A stretch of 64,000 nt of DNA from Pluralibacter sp. UBA7423 (GTDB taxonomy: Bacteria; Pseudomonadota; Gammaproteobacteria; Enterobacterales; Enterobacteriaceae), in the NCBI GenBank assembly GCA_002470465.1, contig DKMD01000019.1:124001-188000 (forward strand), read 5' to 3'. The notes under the pieces were generated by a model that worked only from the letters and a program-made list of their open reading frames with translations, was not told the origin of the DNA and made no database searches. Positions within the stretch are counted from its first letter, which is position 1. Every line of letters starts with the position of its first letter. The position numbers were made by a program, and so were the translations under genes. Below are positions 17,322 to 28,357 of this stretch, one piece after another.

Positions 17322-18372
17322 ACGCGAAGCAATGAATCACATTCGCCAGTTCGGCAACCGCTTTGACCGGCTGCGCAACTCGGCAACCGGCGGTGGAAAC
17401 GGCGGCGGCAATGCGCCGAAGCGCCCGAAGGCCGCGCCCAAACCGAACTCCCGCAAAACCAACGGTTTTAACGAACAGGTGCGCTACGCCTTTCACGGCG
17501 CGCTACAGGATCTCAAAAGCAAACCGCTGGCGACCTTCCTGACGGTGATGGTCATTGCCATTTCACTGACGCTGCCAAGCGTCTGCTACATGGTTTACAA
17601 GAACGTCAACACGGCGGCCTCACAGTATTATCCGTCGCCGCAAATCACCGTCTATCTGGAAAAAACGCTGGATGACGACGCCGCGGCAAAAGTCGTCGGG
17701 CAGCTTCAGGCGGAGCAGGGCGTGGAGAAGGTGAATTACCTTTCCCGCGATGAAGCGCTGGGCGAGTTCCGCAACTGGTCAGGCTTCGGCGGCGCGCTGG
17801 ACATGCTGGAAGAGAATCCGCTGCCTGCGGTGGCTATCGTCATTCCGAAGCTCGATTTCCAGGGCACCGATTCGCTGAACACGCTGCGTGACCGCGTGGC
17901 GAAAATTCAGGGCGTGGACGAAGTGCGCATGGACGACAGCTGGTTTGCCCGTCTTTCCTCGATTACCGGGTTAGTCGGACGCGTCTCGGCAATGATTGGC
18001 GTGCTGATGGTTGCGGCCGTATTCCTCGTCATCGGTAACAGCGTGCGTCTGAGCATTTTTGCCCGTCGCGATACCATCAACGTGCAGAAGCTTATCGGCG
18101 CAACGGACGGCTTCATTCTGCGTCCGTTCCTTTACGGCGGCGCGCTGCTCGGATTTTCTGGCGCATTTTTATCATTGATACTTTCTGAGATCCTCGTGCT
18201 GCGCCTGTCGTCGGCGGTCACGGAAGTCGCTAAAGTGTTCGGTACCCAGTTTGAGCTCACCGGCCTGGGCCTCGATGAGTGCCTGCTGATGCTGATTGTC
18301 TGCTCGATGATTGGCTGGGTGGCCGCCTGGCTTGCCACGGTTCAACATTTACGCCACTTTACGCCGGAATAA
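17314..18372 (+). CDS. ftsX: Cell division protein FtsX
   Basis: 352 residues starting with GTG inside the end of ftsE; length equals E. coli FtsX. The N-terminal cytoplasmic part is Gly/Lys/Pro-rich. Then come a membrane helix (~75-95), a periplasmic domain that recruits EnvC, and three further helices. The block [20 protein letters not shown] precedes the first helix. Partner of FtsE; the two are coupled by the overlap. Confidence 0.98.
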   Translation: MDKREAMNHIRQFGNRFDRLRNSATGGGNGGGNAPKRPKAAPKPNSRKTNGFNEQVRYAFHGALQDLKSKPLATFLTVMVIAISLTLPSVCYMVYKNVNTAASQYYPSPQITVYLEKTLDDDAAAKVVGQLQAEQGVEKVNYLSRDEALGEFRNWSGFGGALDMLEENPLPAVAIVIPKLDFQGTDSLNTLRDRVAKIQGVDEVRMDDSWFARLSSITGLVGRVSAMIGVLMVAAVFLVIGNSVRLSIFARRDTINVQKLIGATDGFILRPFLYGGALLGFSGAFLSLILSEILVLRLSSAVTEVAKVFGTQFELTGLGLDECLLMLIVCSMIGWVAAWLATVQHLRHFTPE

Positions 18373-18388
18373 AAAAAGTCTGATATAC

Positions 18389-18426
18389 TCTCTCCCTGCT
18401 GCAAGATTTCCAGTTCGCAGGGAGAG
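18389..18426 (+). terminator. Stem-loop after ftsX
   Basis: CTCTCCCTGC pairs with GCAGGGAGAG across a 17-base loop, 17 bases past the ftsX stop. No T-run follows, so termination is likely partial. Confidence 0.5.
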
Positions 18427-18511
18427 CTTCAGAAACCTTCTGCCTTCCCTGCCCTCAAGTCATATCATCGTGGTGTCACATTTTGTGCGTAATCTATTCA
18501 CAGAGTTGCAT

Positions 18512-18539
18512 GGAACTTGTGGATAACATCACTGTCTGA
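18512..18539 (+). promoter_or_regulatory. Sigma-E promoter (P3) of rpoH with overlapping DnaA box
   Basis: GGAACTT (18512-18518), 16 bases, then TCTGA (18535-18539) is the sigma-E promoter layout and corresponds to rpoH P3 in E. coli. A DnaA-box match TTGTGGATAA (18517-18526) overlaps the -35 region, and a second weaker one (TATTCACAG) lies just upstream, as described for E. coli. Confidence 0.85.
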
Positions 18540-18640
18540 TAAAAGAGTGAGTGCTAATCTCGTTGCTCAAAAATTTCTGGCATGCTTGTTGCCTCTGTGA
18601 GGGACACGGCAGCGGAAAAGAAAGAATTGAGAGGATTTGA

Positions 18641-19495
18641 ATGACCAAAGACATGCAAACTTTAGCTTTAGCCCCTGTTGGCAACCTGGATTCCTACATC
18701 CGGGCGGCAAACGCATGGCCGATGTTATCGGCTGATGAAGAGCGGGCGCTGGCGGAGAAGCTGCATTACCAGGGCGATCTGGAAGCAGCGAAAACGCTGA
18801 TCCTGTCTCACCTGCGCTTTGTTGTTCACGTTGCTCGTAACTACTCGGGCTACGGCCTGCCGCAGGCGGATTTGATTCAGGAAGGCAACATCGGCCTGAT
18901 GAAAGCCGTGCGCCGCTTCAACCCGGAAGTGGGCGTGCGCCTTGTCTCCTTCGCCGTGCACTGGATCAAAGCTGAAATCCACGAATACGTGCTGCGCAAC
19001 TGGCGTATCGTGAAGGTCGCGACCACCAAAGCACAGCGTAAGCTGTTCTTTAACCTGCGTAAAACCAAGCAGCGTCTGGGCTGGTTCAACCAGGACGAAG
19101 TCGAAATGGTGGCGCGTGAGCTGGGCGTTTCCAGCAAAGACGTGCGTGAGATGGAATCGCGAATGTCCGCTCAGGATATGGCGTTCGATATGTCTGCCGA
19201 CGATGACTCGGAAAGCAATACCGTTGCTCCGGTGCTCTATCTTCAGGATAAGTCTTCTAACTTTGCTGACAGCATTGAAGACGACAACTGGGAAGATCAG
19301 GCCGCCAACAAGCTGACTCATGCGATGGAAGGCCTGGACGAGCGTAGCCAGGATATCATCCGCGCCCGCTGGCTGGACGAAGACAACAAGTCCACGCTGC
19401 AGGAACTCGCCGACCGTTATGGCGTTTCCGCCGAGCGCGTGCGTCAGCTCGAAAAGAACGCGATGAAAAAACTGCGTATGGCGATCGAAGCGTAA
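18641..19495 (+). CDS. rpoH: Heat-shock sigma factor sigma-32 (RpoH)
   Basis: 284 residues, same length as E. coli RpoH. Region 2 has [19 protein letters not shown] and the -10 recognition helix. The RpoH box ([18 protein letters not shown]) lies near 130-150, and the C-terminal helix-turn-helix contains [19 protein letters not shown]. It directs RNA polymerase to heat-shock promoters, such as the one seen here before prlC. Translation in enterobacteria is thermo-controlled by mRNA structure; the start region (AGAGGATTTGAATG) is conserved with E. coli. Confidence 0.99.
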   Translation: MTKDMQTLALAPVGNLDSYIRAANAWPMLSADEERALAEKLHYQGDLEAAKTLILSHLRFVVHVARNYSGYGLPQADLIQEGNIGLMKAVRRFNPEVGVRLVSFAVHWIKAEIHEYVLRNWRIVKVATTKAQRKLFFNLRKTKQRLGWFNQDEVEMVARELGVSSKDVREMESRMSAQDMAFDMSADDDSESNTVAPVLYLQDKSSNFADSIEDDNWEDQAANKLTHAMEGLDERSQDIIRARWLDEDNKSTLQELADRYGVSAERVRQLEKNAMKKLRMAIEA

Positions 19496-19515
19496 GCTTC
19501 TCCTCACGCAAGCAT

Positions 19516-19544
19516 AAAAAAGGCAGCCCGATGGCTGCCTTTTT
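19516..19544. terminator. Bidirectional terminator between rpoH and arnF
   Basis: AAGGCAGCC, four bases, GGCTGCCTTTTT; A-run before and T-run after make it work on both strands. It closes rpoH (plus) and the arn operon (minus, arnF stop at 19560). Confidence 0.9.
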
Positions 19545-19559
19545 CGTTTCTGTGACTGG

Positions 19560-19931
19560 CTATCGCCGCACCGGCGCAAAAATGGTCGTCACACCCGCCA
19601 TCACCAGCAAGACGCCTGCCAGCCCCGTCCAGGAAAACGCTTCATTCTGCAACAGCAGCGCCGCGACCCAGACGGTGATGTAGCTCAGGCTCAGCAGCGC
19701 ATAGGCTTTTGCCAGTGGAAGGCGCTTCAGGGCAAAAAACCAGCACGCCATGGAAGCGACATAGCCGCACAGCCCAAGGAACAGCAAACCGGTGCCCGGC
19801 TTGAACTGAATAAGATGCCAGAATAGCGCCGCAACATCCGCCACCGGCGGCAGCGACAGCATAGCAGCCCGCAGTAGCAGCTGCGCCCCGCTGACCAGCA
19901 CCACGCTGACCAGCGCCCAGAGAATCCCCAT
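19560..19931 (-). CDS. arnF: L-Ara4N-phosphoundecaprenol flippase subunit ArnF
   Basis: 123 residues with four transmembrane helices, small-multidrug-resistance fold. Family block AKAYALLSLSYITVW. Together with ArnE it flips undecaprenyl-phosphate-L-Ara4N to the periplasmic face. Last gene of arnBCADTEF, its start sharing one base with the arnE stop. Confidence 0.95.
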   Translation of the reverse strand: MGILWALVSVVLVSGAQLLLRAAMLSLPPVADVAALFWHLIQFKPGTGLLFLGLCGYVASMACWFFALKRLPLAKAYALLSLSYITVWVAALLLQNEAFSWTGLAGVLLVMAGVTTIFAPVRR

Positions 19932-20269
19932 CAGCGGCTCCCTCCGAGTACGATGATGCCAAGAACGATCAGGCCCACGCCCAACCAGTGGCGGCCGGAG
20001 ACCGGCTCTTTCCAGACAAACTTAGCCGCCAGCGTCACCCAGACAAAGTTCAGGCTGAGCATCGGGTAAGCGATGCCCACGGGCAGACGTTGCAGCACCA
20101 CCAGCCACAAGGCCATGCCGCAGCCGAGCGCGAGCAACGCAAGCCCCAGCCACAGGCCGATATGCAACCCTCGCCGCCCGGATTTTGCCGGGCGGGTGGC
20201 CTGCTTCTGGCACAGCTGCCCGGCGCAGCTCAGCAGGCTGGCCAGCAGCAGCGAGAGCGCGGTGATCAT
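19931..20269 (-). CDS. arnE: L-Ara4N-phosphoundecaprenol flippase subunit ArnE
   Basis: 112 residues, four helices, EmrE-like. Conserved block [20 protein letters not shown]. Its start overlaps the arnT stop by 4 bases (ATGA). Forms a heterodimer with ArnF. Confidence 0.95.
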   Translation of the reverse strand: MITALSLLLASLLSCAGQLCQKQATRPAKSGRRGLHIGLWLGLALLALGCGMALWLVVLQRLPVGIAYPMLSLNFVWVTLAAKFVWKEPVSGRHWLGVGLIVLGIIVLGGSR

Positions 20270-21921
20270 TCCGGCAGGTACTGAACGAAGACCATACGGC
20301 TCATCTCATAGACGTTATCGGGTTTCGGCAAACCAAGTTCCTCGAGCTTTTGGCCTTTATTTAACTGTAGCACCAGCGATACCGGGCCTTCTGCACGGTG
20401 CGCCGCAAGCCAGCCATCAAACTGATCACTGCCAACGAAGCTCCTCTTCGCGTCGGGGTACGCCAGGCCATACTTCAGCTCGCCCTGCTGGCCGAACATG
20501 ATAATGTCGCTACGCCTGAGCTCCCACGCCAGTCCCGCGGCTACGCCCACGCTGTTGGTGAGCACATAGCGGCTCGGCGTAAGCTGTTCGCTGACGATAT
20601 CGGTGATGAACTGCGGCTGTTTGCTGTCAATGACTTTGTCCGGGATAGCAAACCCCACCAACAGCGCCAGCCCGAGCGGGCAGCAGGCCGCCAGCGCCCA
20701 ACGCTTCATTCCATCGCGAATCGACAGCCAGCCCCCCAGCGCCCAGGCGGCAAACGCCACCGCCGCCAGCAGACACTTATACAGCTCAATGTTGTTCCAA
20801 ACGGGCTTCTGCATCGGGCCCCACGGCGAAACCACCAGCACCGCCACCAGCCCAATCAGACCGAAGGCGATGTTGATAAACCCGTTGACGCGCAGCGCCT
20901 TCGCGCCCTTGTCCGCGGCCTCAATGGCATAGCGCGCCATCAGGATCGCCAGCGGCGCAAAGCACGGCAGAATATAGGTCGGCAGCTTGCCTTTGGCGAT
21001 ACTGAAGAACAGGAACGGCATCACCACCCAGCCCAGCAGGTAAAACGCGCCGCGCTGCTCATCACGCGCTTTCCAGCCCGATGCGAGCGCCCCCGGCAGC
21101 AGCCCCAGCCACGGCAGGCTACCGGCAATCAGGAACGGAATGTAGTACCAGAATGGCGCCTTGTGCTGCGCATCGCTCTGCGCGAAGCGCTGGACGTGTT
21201 CGACCCAGAAGAAATAACGCCAGAAATCGGGTTCACGATGAGCTATCGCAAGCCCCCACGGCAGCACCGTGAGTACGCACATCAGCACCGCAACCCAGCC
21301 CCACAGCAGCACTTCCTTCCAGCGCTTCTGCACAATAACCCAGGGCAGCACGCCAATAACGGGCACCGCCAGCGCAAGAAAACCTTTGGTCATCACGCCC
21401 ATGCCGCAGACAATACCTAACAGCACATAGCCGCCGAGTTTACCGCTGCTGGTTTTCGCCTGCGTCGCCCCCCAGAAGCTGCACATCGCCAGCATCAGCC
21501 ACAGAGCAATCATCGGATCGAGCACCGCGTAGGTGCCAATGCCATAGACCAGAAAAGCGGTCATGAAGATAACCGCCGAAAGAATGGCCGTGCGTTTATC
21601 CTGCCACAGCTTCCACGCGAGCCAGGCCACCAGCAGCGCGGTACAGGCGGTGGAAAAGACCACTCCAAACCGCACCGAAAAATTGGTATGACCAAAGAGC
21701 CATTGTCCGATGCTGTTAAACCAGTATCCGGCAATCGGTTTTTCAAAATAACGCAGGCCGAGGAAATGCGGCACAATCCAGTCGCCAGAGGCCAGCATTT
21801 CACGGCTGATCTCCGCATAGCGGGTCTCATCCGGCTGCCATAACAAGCGGAAATTCAAAGGTAAAACATAATAGAGCGCGAACAAAAACAGCAGCGATGC
21901 GCTTAAACGTAGGGATTTCAT
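20266..21921 (-). CDS. arnT: Lipid A L-Ara4N transferase ArnT
   Basis: 551 residues, GT83 integral membrane glycosyltransferase with about 12-13 helices and a C-terminal periplasmic domain. The N-terminal catalytic loop has [17 protein letters not shown], the acidic region of the family. It transfers 4-amino-4-deoxy-L-arabinose from the undecaprenyl carrier to lipid A phosphates, which lowers net negative charge and gives polymyxin resistance. It begins 6 bases after arnD. Confidence 0.97.
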   Translation of the reverse strand: MKSLRLSASLLFLFALYYVLPLNFRLLWQPDETRYAEISREMLASGDWIVPHFLGLRYFEKPIAGYWFNSIGQWLFGHTNFSVRFGVVFSTACTALLVAWLAWKLWQDKRTAILSAVIFMTAFLVYGIGTYAVLDPMIALWLMLAMCSFWGATQAKTSSGKLGGYVLLGIVCGMGVMTKGFLALAVPVIGVLPWVIVQKRWKEVLLWGWVAVLMCVLTVLPWGLAIAHREPDFWRYFFWVEHVQRFAQSDAQHKAPFWYYIPFLIAGSLPWLGLLPGALASGWKARDEQRGAFYLLGWVVMPFLFFSIAKGKLPTYILPCFAPLAILMARYAIEAADKGAKALRVNGFINIAFGLIGLVAVLVVSPWGPMQKPVWNNIELYKCLLAAVAFAAWALGGWLSIRDGMKRWALAACCPLGLALLVGFAIPDKVIDSKQPQFITDIVSEQLTPSRYVLTNSVGVAAGLAWELRRSDIIMFGQQGELKYGLAYPDAKRSFVGSDQFDGWLAAHRAEGPVSLVLQLNKGQKLEELGLPKPDNVYEMSRMVFVQYLPE

Positions 21922-21927
21922 CAGTGT

Positions 21928-22824
21928 TTAACCCAGTAATTGCTCTTGTCCTAACCAGCCTTCCCGGCCCGCCAGTTCGCCGCGCACCACGTTTCCTTTC
22001 GGCAGCGTTCTGAAGTCCTCCGGCAGCAGCTGACTCAGAGGGCAAAAGGTGATGCCCTCCTCTGCCGCCTGCCGCAGCAGGTTGTCAAACTGCTCTGCAC
22101 CCACAATTCCTTCCACTTCAGCGTGGATGGTGTACACCGGCACGCCTCTGTCTTTGTGGATACGCTCAATCAGCCAATCGTTAAAACCTTCAGCGCTGAC
22201 GCTGCTGCCCACAGCTTCATCCCAGGTCGGTAAAGTAACCGGAATTTGTACCGTACCCGTAATGCCCTCGCCCAGCACCGGCAGGAACGGGCGCGTGCCG
22301 CGACAGTCGCTGTTGTAGAGAAACTCAAAGCGCTCTTTCGCCCGCACGACTCGCCCGTCTGCCCGCCAGCCAGCAACGGCAGAACAGGTGACGGGGGAGC
22401 CAATGAGGGCTTCCAGCGCCTGCAACCCCCGGGCTATTTCCGCCTCAAGGTTCGCCTGATCCCAGACGCCGCTCCACATCTGCCAGCGATGATGATCCCA
22501 GGCGTGCAGCCCGACCTCGTGCGCTTTCGCCGTAGCGCGGATAATCTCTGCGTTGGCTTCACCGATCATTTTTCCCGGCCAGGCGGTGCCCGCCAGCAAA
22601 ATATCCCAGCCATACAGCGATGCCGCGCGTGAGCGCAGCATCTTCCACAGAAATTTCGGCTTCAGCAGACGCCACAGGTGGCGCCCCATGTTGTCCGGTC
22701 CGACGCTGAAAAAAAAGCTGGCCTGAATATCGTGCTTCTGGAGGATCTCCAGCAGACGCGGCACGCCTTCGCGGGTGCCGCGAAAGGTGTCCACATCCAC
22801 GCGTAAGCCAACTTTTCTCATCAT
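21928..22824 (-). CDS. arnD: Undecaprenyl-phosphate-L-Ara4FN deformylase ArnD
   Basis: 298 residues, polysaccharide-deacetylase (NodB) fold. The metal and catalytic motif [20 protein letters not shown] is at the N-terminus and [11 protein letters not shown] further on. It removes the formyl group that ArnA added, which commits the lipid to flipping. Tandem ATGs; the first overlaps the arnA stop as ATGA. Confidence 0.97.
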   Translation of the reverse strand: MMRKVGLRVDVDTFRGTREGVPRLLEILQKHDIQASFFFSVGPDNMGRHLWRLLKPKFLWKMLRSRAASLYGWDILLAGTAWPGKMIGEANAEIIRATAKAHEVGLHAWDHHRWQMWSGVWDQANLEAEIARGLQALEALIGSPVTCSAVAGWRADGRVVRAKERFEFLYNSDCRGTRPFLPVLGEGITGTVQIPVTLPTWDEAVGSSVSAEGFNDWLIERIHKDRGVPVYTIHAEVEGIVGAEQFDNLLRQAAEEGITFCPLSQLLPEDFRTLPKGNVVRGELAGREGWLGQEQLLG

Positions 22825-24803
22825 TTTTTGCTTTCCGTTAACTCAACCGTGCGCAGGAAGAAGTCCAGGGTTTCCTCGACGGTCTGCTGCATCTCTACCG
22901 TCGGCTGCCAGTCGAGGCAACGTTTTGCATTCCGGATGCTCGGCTTGCGGTGCTCAACGTCCTGATAGCCTTTACCGTAGTAATCGCTGCTCTCTACGTC
23001 GCGGAAACCGGCAAACGGCGGGAACTGGTTACGCAGTGGATGGCGTTCGAAACAGTCGAGCAGCATTTCGGCAAGCTCCTTGATGCTCGCTTCGTTGTCC
23101 GGGTTACCGATGTTAACGATCTGCCCGTCGCAGCGGCCTTCTTTATTCTCGATGATGCGGAACAGCGCTTCGATACCGTCGCTGATGTCAGTGAAGCAGC
23201 GCTTCTGCTTGCCGCCTTCAATCAGTTTAATCGGTGATCCTTCCACCAGGTTCAGAATCAGCTGCGTAATCGCACGAGAGCTGCCGATACGCGCAGAATT
23301 GAGGCTGTCCAGGCGCGGTCCCATCCAGTTAAACGGACGGAACAGGGTGAATTTGAGACCCGCTTTATCGCCGTAGGCCCAGATGACGCGATCCAGAAGC
23401 TGTTTGGAAACGGAGTAAATCCAGCGTTGCTTGTTGATCGGCCCGACAACCAGGTTCGAATTGTCTTCATCGAAGTTCTTGTCGGTGCACATGCCGTACA
23501 CTTCGGAGGTCGACGGGAAGATGATACGCTTGTTGTACTTCACGCAGTCGCGGATGATCTTCAGGTTCTCTTCGAAATCGAGCTCGAACACGCGCAGCGG
23601 ATTGCGGGTGTATTCGATTGGGGTCGCAATCGCCACCAGCGGCAGCACCACGTCGCACTTCTTGATGTGATATTCGATCCACTCGGAGTGAATGCTGATG
23701 TCGCCTTCAACAAAGTGGAAGCGCGGATTATCGAGGAAGCGGCTGATGGCGTCAGAGCCGATATCCAGACCATAAATTTCGTAGTTGTCGTCCTTAAGCA
23801 GGCGGTCGGTCAGGTGGTTACCGATAAAACCGTTCACGCCGAGGATCAGCACGCGGGTGCGACGCTTCACCGCCACGAAAGGATAGCTCGACAGCAGCGC
23901 GCCAGTGACCAGGCCCAGCGCCTGTGCCAGCTGAGTGCCCTGCATGTAAACGCCTTTGTCGCTCTGGCCGGTGACGATTTCCAGCGCGCCGCTGCCGCAG
24001 GCTACGATAAGCGGAGAGGCAGAGATCACCGTGCCCGGCTTCGCCGCCGCCACGTCGTGACGCACGCGGGATTTCCAGACGATAAATTTATTGGTGCCGA
24101 CAAAGCTAAACGCACCTGGCCACGGATCGGACACCGCGCGCACCAGGTTGTGCAGGGTTTCAGCAGGCTGCTCCCAGATAAGACGACCGTCTTCCGGCGT
24201 GCGGCGGCCTACAACGCTCGCCTGGCTTTCGTCCTGCACGGTTTCCGTGGTTTTGCCTGTGGCGATCAGCGGCAGCACATCGCGCAGCAGAGATTGTGCA
24301 GAAGTACAGAGTTTACGGTGCAGCGTCAGCGCGATGTCGTTTTCGTCGATAGCGACAGTTGCCTGCGCCACAACGTTGCCGGCATCGGCGCGACTGATCA
24401 TGCGGTGCAGCGTAACGCCGGTTTCTTTTTCACCGTTCACCAGCACCCAGTTCAGCGGCGCGCGGCCACGGTATTTCGGCAGCAGAGAACCGTGCAGGTT
24501 ATAAGCGCCATGACGAGCGGCGTTCAGGATCTCTTCGCCCAGCAGGTTGCGATAGTAGAAGGAGAAAATCACGTCCGGATTCATGTCACGAATGCGATCG
24601 ACCCACAGCGGGTGGTTCACGTCTTCCGGTGCGTAAACGGTAATGCCCTGTTCAGCGGCAAGGCGAGCTACCGAGCCAAAGAAGTGGTTTTCACCAGCAT
24701 TATCCGGATGGGTGAAGATTGCCGAAATCTCATATCCGGCATCCAGCAAGGCCTGAGTCCCTGTGCACCCCATATCGTGATAGGCAAATACAACAGCTTT
24801 CAT
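22821..24803 (-). CDS. arnA: Bifunctional UDP-Ara4N formyltransferase / UDP-glucuronate decarboxylase ArnA
   Basis: 660 residues in two enzymes. The N-terminal ~300 residues are a formyltransferase ([16 protein letters not shown], with the HxSLLP signature). The C-terminal part is a short-chain dehydrogenase-like decarboxylase with the NAD-binding [11 protein letters not shown] near 320 and [10 protein letters not shown] as the YxxxK pair. It makes UDP-4-keto-pentose and later N-formylates UDP-L-Ara4N. Overlaps arnC and arnD by 4 bases each. Confidence 0.98.
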   Translation of the reverse strand: MKAVVFAYHDMGCTGTQALLDAGYEISAIFTHPDNAGENHFFGSVARLAAEQGITVYAPEDVNHPLWVDRIRDMNPDVIFSFYYRNLLGEEILNAARHGAYNLHGSLLPKYRGRAPLNWVLVNGEKETGVTLHRMISRADAGNVVAQATVAIDENDIALTLHRKLCTSAQSLLRDVLPLIATGKTTETVQDESQASVVGRRTPEDGRLIWEQPAETLHNLVRAVSDPWPGAFSFVGTNKFIVWKSRVRHDVAAAKPGTVISASPLIVACGSGALEIVTGQSDKGVYMQGTQLAQALGLVTGALLSSYPFVAVKRRTRVLILGVNGFIGNHLTDRLLKDDNYEIYGLDIGSDAISRFLDNPRFHFVEGDISIHSEWIEYHIKKCDVVLPLVAIATPIEYTRNPLRVFELDFEENLKIIRDCVKYNKRIIFPSTSEVYGMCTDKNFDEDNSNLVVGPINKQRWIYSVSKQLLDRVIWAYGDKAGLKFTLFRPFNWMGPRLDSLNSARIGSSRAITQLILNLVEGSPIKLIEGGKQKRCFTDISDGIEALFRIIENKEGRCDGQIVNIGNPDNEASIKELAEMLLDCFERHPLRNQFPPFAGFRDVESSDYYGKGYQDVEHRKPSIRNAKRCLDWQPTVEMQQTVEETLDFFLRTVELTESKK

Positions 24804-25783
24804 GAACGATCTTCCTTTTCAGTCGTCAGGCCTTCCTGACGGACAACACGTTGAATAAAGTAGCGGGGACGGGCGCGAACATCGTTATAGATGCGCCCGA
24901 TATACTCTCCAAGAAGCCCCATACCGACAAACTGCGCGCCGATAAACATAAACAGCACCGCAAACAGCAGGAACAGGCCATCACCGGCCCATTCTGCGCC
25001 GAACGCCAGGCGCAAAATCACCAGCAGAATGGCGAAGGCAAAACCGGCCAGCGCCACCACGCTTCCCACGACGCTTAACAGGCGCAGCGGCGTAGTCGTC
25101 AGGCAGGTCACCAGGTCGTACATCAGGTTGATGAGACGCATGAAGCTGTATTTGGAATCACCAAACTCACGCTCGGCATGCAGCACGGGGATTTCCACCG
25201 CCCGGCGCGCAAAGGTATTGGCGAGAATCGGAATAAAGGTGCTGCGCTCGTGGCAGTTCAGCATCGCGTCAACAATGTGGCGACGGTAGGCGCGAAGCAT
25301 GCAGCCGTAGTCGCCCATCGCTTTGCCGGTGGTGCGCTGAATCAGGCGGTTAATCATCTTCGACGCCGATTTACGGAAAACGCTGTCCTGGCGGTTCTGG
25401 CGCACGGTGCCCACGACGTCGTAGCCTTCATCGGCCTTATCGACCAGGTGCGGGATCTCTTCCGGCGGGTTTTGCAGGTCAGCATCCAGGGTGATGATCA
25501 GATCGCCGGTCACGTGGCTGAATCCAGCCATAATCGCTGAGTGCTGGCCGTAGTTGCGGTTCAGCAGCACCGCCACAATGTGGCTGCCCGGCGCTTCGGC
25601 AGCCAGCACCAGCATACGGGCGGAATCATCGCTGCTGCCGTCATCGACCAGCAGAATTTCGTAATCACGATTGAGCGTGGCGCAGGCCGCATCGGTGCGG
25701 CGAATCAGCTCTGGCAGGCTCTCCTGTTCGTTATAAACAGGGATCACCACCGAAACCTTTTTCACTTTCGGGGCTTCAAACAT
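24800..25783 (-). CDS. arnC: Undecaprenyl-phosphate Ara4FN transferase ArnC
   Basis: 327 residues from ATG 25783, one base after the arnB stop and with GCAGGA upstream. An in-frame ATG at 25837 lies inside arnB. GT2 glycosyltransferase: [16 protein letters not shown] at the N-terminus, [11 protein letters not shown] and [13 protein letters not shown] metal site, then two C-terminal membrane helices. It attaches the formylated sugar to undecaprenyl phosphate. Confidence 0.96.
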   Translation of the reverse strand: MFEAPKVKKVSVVIPVYNEQESLPELIRRTDAACATLNRDYEILLVDDGSSDDSARMLVLAAEAPGSHIVAVLLNRNYGQHSAIMAGFSHVTGDLIITLDADLQNPPEEIPHLVDKADEGYDVVGTVRQNRQDSVFRKSASKMINRLIQRTTGKAMGDYGCMLRAYRRHIVDAMLNCHERSTFIPILANTFARRAVEIPVLHAEREFGDSKYSFMRLINLMYDLVTCLTTTPLRLLSVVGSVVALAGFAFAILLVILRLAFGAEWAGDGLFLLFAVLFMFIGAQFVGMGLLGEYIGRIYNDVRARPRYFIQRVVRQEGLTTEKEDRS

Positions 25784-25784
25784 A

Positions 25785-26924
25785 TCAATGTCCTGCGAGC
25801 TGACGGAGCGCAGTAATGACGCGGGTTGTGTCGTCATGGGTCATATCCGGGAAAAGAGGCAGAGAACAGATGCGGGCGCTGTTCCACTCCGTATTCGGTA
25901 AGGAGAGGTTTGGGTAGCGTTCGCGGTAATATTTTTGCGTGTGCGCGGCGCGAAAGTGCAGGCCTGTACCAATGCCCTGCGCTTTCAGCTGCTCCATCAG
26001 GCCGTCACGGCTGATGCCACAGCGGGCTTCATCAACGCGAATAATAAACAGGTGCCACGCGTGCTGATGCGGCCACTCAGGGATTGCCAGCGGCTGGAAA
26101 GGCGTGTTGGCGAGCTCCGTAAGATAACGCTGCGCAATTTCAGCACGCTTCAGATTTGCCTGCGGTAGCTTGCCCAGCTGCACCAGCGCCAGCGCGGCAT
26201 TGATATCGGCAAGGTTGTATTTAAAGCCAGGAGAGATCACCTCCGCCTGCGGTGCACGGCCATGCGTCTGGCGGTCATAGGCATCGACGCCAAGACCGTG
26301 AAACTTCAGGCTGCGAATACGCTGCGCAAGCTGGTCGTTGTCGGTAACAACCAGCCCACCTTCGGCGCTGGTCATGTTTTTGATCGCGTGGAAGGAGAAA
26401 ATCGCGGTGCCTTTGCCGCCAACGTGGTGGCCTTTGTAATACGTGCCTGCTGCATGGGCGGCATCTTCAATCACCGGAATACCGTGCTGCTGAGCAATGG
26501 CATAAATGCCGTCGATGTCGAACGGCGCGCCCGCGTAGTGGACAGGAATAATGGCTTTGGTGCGCGGGGTGATGGCGGCAGCAACAGCTTCAGGTGTGAT
26601 CATTAACGTGTCGTGGTCAACGTCAATCATGACCGGAGTTGCGCCCAGCAGCTCAATCATATTGAGCGTGGAAACCCAGGTCTGAGAAGGTGTAATCACT
26701 TCGTCGCCCGGCCCGATGTCGAGTGCCATCAAAGTGACATGCATTCCGCCCGTTGCGGAGCTGACGGCAATAGCATGACGATTGCCGGTAAGCAGACAGA
26801 ATGCCTCCTCAAGCTGCGCATTCTTCGGCCCAGTGGTGATCCAGCCGGACTGCAGCACCTCTTTCAGTGCGGCAAACTCCTCATCTCCCATAGACGGGCG
26901 TGAGAAAGGCAAAAATTCACTCAT
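25785..26924 (-). CDS. arnB: UDP-L-Ara4O aminotransferase ArnB
   Basis: 379 residues, DegT/DnrJ/EryC1 aminotransferase. The PLP lysine is in [15 protein letters not shown], and [16 protein letters not shown] forms the cofactor pocket. It converts UDP-4-keto-L-arabinose to UDP-L-Ara4N using glutamate. First gene of the seven-gene arn operon. Its promoter must lie in the AT-rich region upstream (26925 onward); no clear PmrA box with the usual 5-base spacing was found there. Confidence 0.97.
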   Translation of the reverse strand: MSEFLPFSRPSMGDEEFAALKEVLQSGWITTGPKNAQLEEAFCLLTGNRHAIAVSSATGGMHVTLMALDIGPGDEVITPSQTWVSTLNMIELLGATPVMIDVDHDTLMITPEAVAAAITPRTKAIIPVHYAGAPFDIDGIYAIAQQHGIPVIEDAAHAAGTYYKGHHVGGKGTAIFSFHAIKNMTSAEGGLVVTDNDQLAQRIRSLKFHGLGVDAYDRQTHGRAPQAEVISPGFKYNLADINAALALVQLGKLPQANLKRAEIAQRYLTELANTPFQPLAIPEWPHQHAWHLFIIRVDEARCGISRDGLMEQLKAQGIGTGLHFRAAHTQKYYRERYPNLSLPNTEWNSARICSLPLFPDMTHDDTTRVITALRQLAGH

Positions 26925-27754
26925 TATTTTTCCTTACCCTGAACGTTGGGGTTGCGTCTAAACCATCGTGCGCTCGCAGAGTTAAACGAAGTAATAATCA
27001 AAATGACTGGTAGATAAACGCCAGCTCAACACAATTAAAATTAGCCAACGTACATTAGGATAATATTAAGAATGAGGTTAAAGCTTGGAGATTAAATTTA
27101 ACCATTTGTTTTTAAAAGAATTAAATGCGCACCTCACAGAGTAAGAAAAAACAAATCTTCATCCAGTCTTAATAAAAATGTCACCTCGCCACATTGTTAA
27201 TAACTTCAATGAAACTTAAACAAAGAATATATCCCCGCAGATTTTCACGACATCCTTCACATTTCAGCGTTTTTATACTTTATCCAGGAAAAATAAGAAG
27301 ATGGCAAAAGGTAAACATCAAGCCATGTTGTGACTATCCCCCATACCAGCCACTGGTAACTCATTTTTAGACCGACAACATGCCCATTCAATTCAAAATG
27401 ACCTTTATGTGCATGAGCGGCCATGGAAATGAAATCGAAAAATACGTTAGCAACGTTACATATTAAAACGGCTATTTCCCGCAGCAGCGGCGCTCAGCTA
27501 CATGGGCTAATCGCCAACCATGGCTAATGACAATTTTCTATACATTTACTTCACAGGGAGGCTATTCTCCCTGCGGCGAATGTTTCCGTTTGTAAATTAT
27601 TCCACCGTTTCCTCATCGTTTTGACATAAAAATGTGATCGCGGTGAGAGTAGAGCGTAATAATGGTTTTTGTGCATTGCTCATCATCGCCAAAAAACGTA
27701 GCATGCCCGCACTTATCATTTTATGCTTATTGACTGCCGCTACCCGAAACGACT
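26925..27754. other. 830-base AT-rich gene-free region between arnB and the NlpC/P60 gene
   Basis: It holds the divergent promoters of arn (left) and the NlpC/P60 gene (right). From about 26980 to 27480 it is visibly richer in A+T than its surroundings, with no ORF that has both a ribosome site and a protein-like composition. A hairpin CAGGGAG/CTCCCTG lies at 27554-27573 and a TTGACA at 27621-27626. High A+T is typical of H-NS-silenced, PhoP/PmrA-controlled promoters, but that is inference. A small RNA cannot be excluded. Confidence 0.5.
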
Positions 27755-28276
27755 ATGCCTCTGCGTCTTGCTCTGCTGCTCTGCCTGCTGTTTTCCATCC
27801 ACTGCACCGCGCAGGCTGCACGTGCTCACCTGACCCATCGCCCGAAGCACAAAGAAGTGGCGGTCAAGCCGATCAAAGCCAGCAGCAATATCAAACGCCG
27901 TAAACGCCTGATGCGTGAATACCAGCAGTGGAAAGGGACCCGCTATCGTCTCGGCGCGAATTCCCACAGGGCGATTGATTGCTCCGCGCTGACGCGTCGT
28001 CTTTATCAGGAGGCGTTCGCCGTCAGTTTGCCAAGAACCACCGGCGAGCAATTAAGAAGAGGCAAGAGAACAAAACCCGGCACGGCACGCGTTGGCGATC
28101 TGGTGTTTTTCAAAACCGGGCGAGCGCAGAAGCACGTCGGTATTTATATTGGCGAAAACCGCTTTATTCATGCCTCACGTCGCAAAGGCGTGACCATCTC
28201 GCAGTTAAACGATCCTTACTGGAATCACCGTTTACTGGCCATGCGCCAGGTCCTGCCTGATACCGCCACAAGATAA
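27755..28276 (+). CDS. Secreted NlpC/P60 family peptidoglycan endopeptidase
   Basis: 173 residues. N-terminal signal peptide (hydrophobic 3-17, cleavage after AQA) without a lipobox, then a basic linker, then an NlpC/P60 domain. The catalytic residues are visible: Cys76 in IDCSAL, His127 in HVGIYIG and His139 in RFIHAS. It resembles MepS/NlpC-type D,L-endopeptidases that cut peptide cross-links or stems. It differs in carrying no lipid anchor and in a very basic N-terminal region (IKRRKRLMREY). It lies in front of the mgtE riboswitch, but no shared promoter is evident. Confidence 0.88.
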   Translation: MPLRLALLLCLLFSIHCTAQAARAHLTHRPKHKEVAVKPIKASSNIKRRKRLMREYQQWKGTRYRLGANSHRAIDCSALTRRLYQEAFAVSLPRTTGEQLRRGKRTKPGTARVGDLVFFKTGRAQKHVGIYIGENRFIHASRRKGVTISQLNDPYWNHRLLAMRQVLPDTATR

Positions 28277-28333
28277 TTCTAAATACAGCCTCAACCATAC
28301 GCATTCCCTGCTCGTTTAATCGCCCGGCCTGAA

Positions 28334-28339
28334 TATAAT
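28334..28339 (+). promoter_or_regulatory. -10 element of the mgtE leader transcript
   Basis: Perfect TATAAT about 20 bases ahead of the conserved riboswitch fold. The -35 region (around CTCGTT) is poor. Confidence 0.55.
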
Positions 28340-28357
28340 GGCCGCTCTTTTAACGAT

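Noticed and set aside
20398..21420. 340-codon plus-strand frame opposite arnT
   Set aside because: Arg/His/Gln-rich translation typical of the reverse strand of a GC-rich membrane-protein gene; no family resemblance.
23427..24839. 470-codon plus-strand frame opposite arnA
   Set aside because: Antisense shadow of arnA, which is fully supported by motifs and operon overlaps.
27065..27083. PmrA-box-like pair upstream of arnB (CTTTAAC and CTTAAT on the minus strand)
   Set aside because: The half-sites are spaced one base too far compared with the YTTAAK-N5-YTTAAK layout, and one half is degenerate; such matches are expected by chance in AT-rich DNA.
27301..27333. Ten-residue frame MAKGKHQAML
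   Set aside because: AAGAAG is directly adjacent to the ATG and no proper spacing to a ribosome site exists; too short to support.
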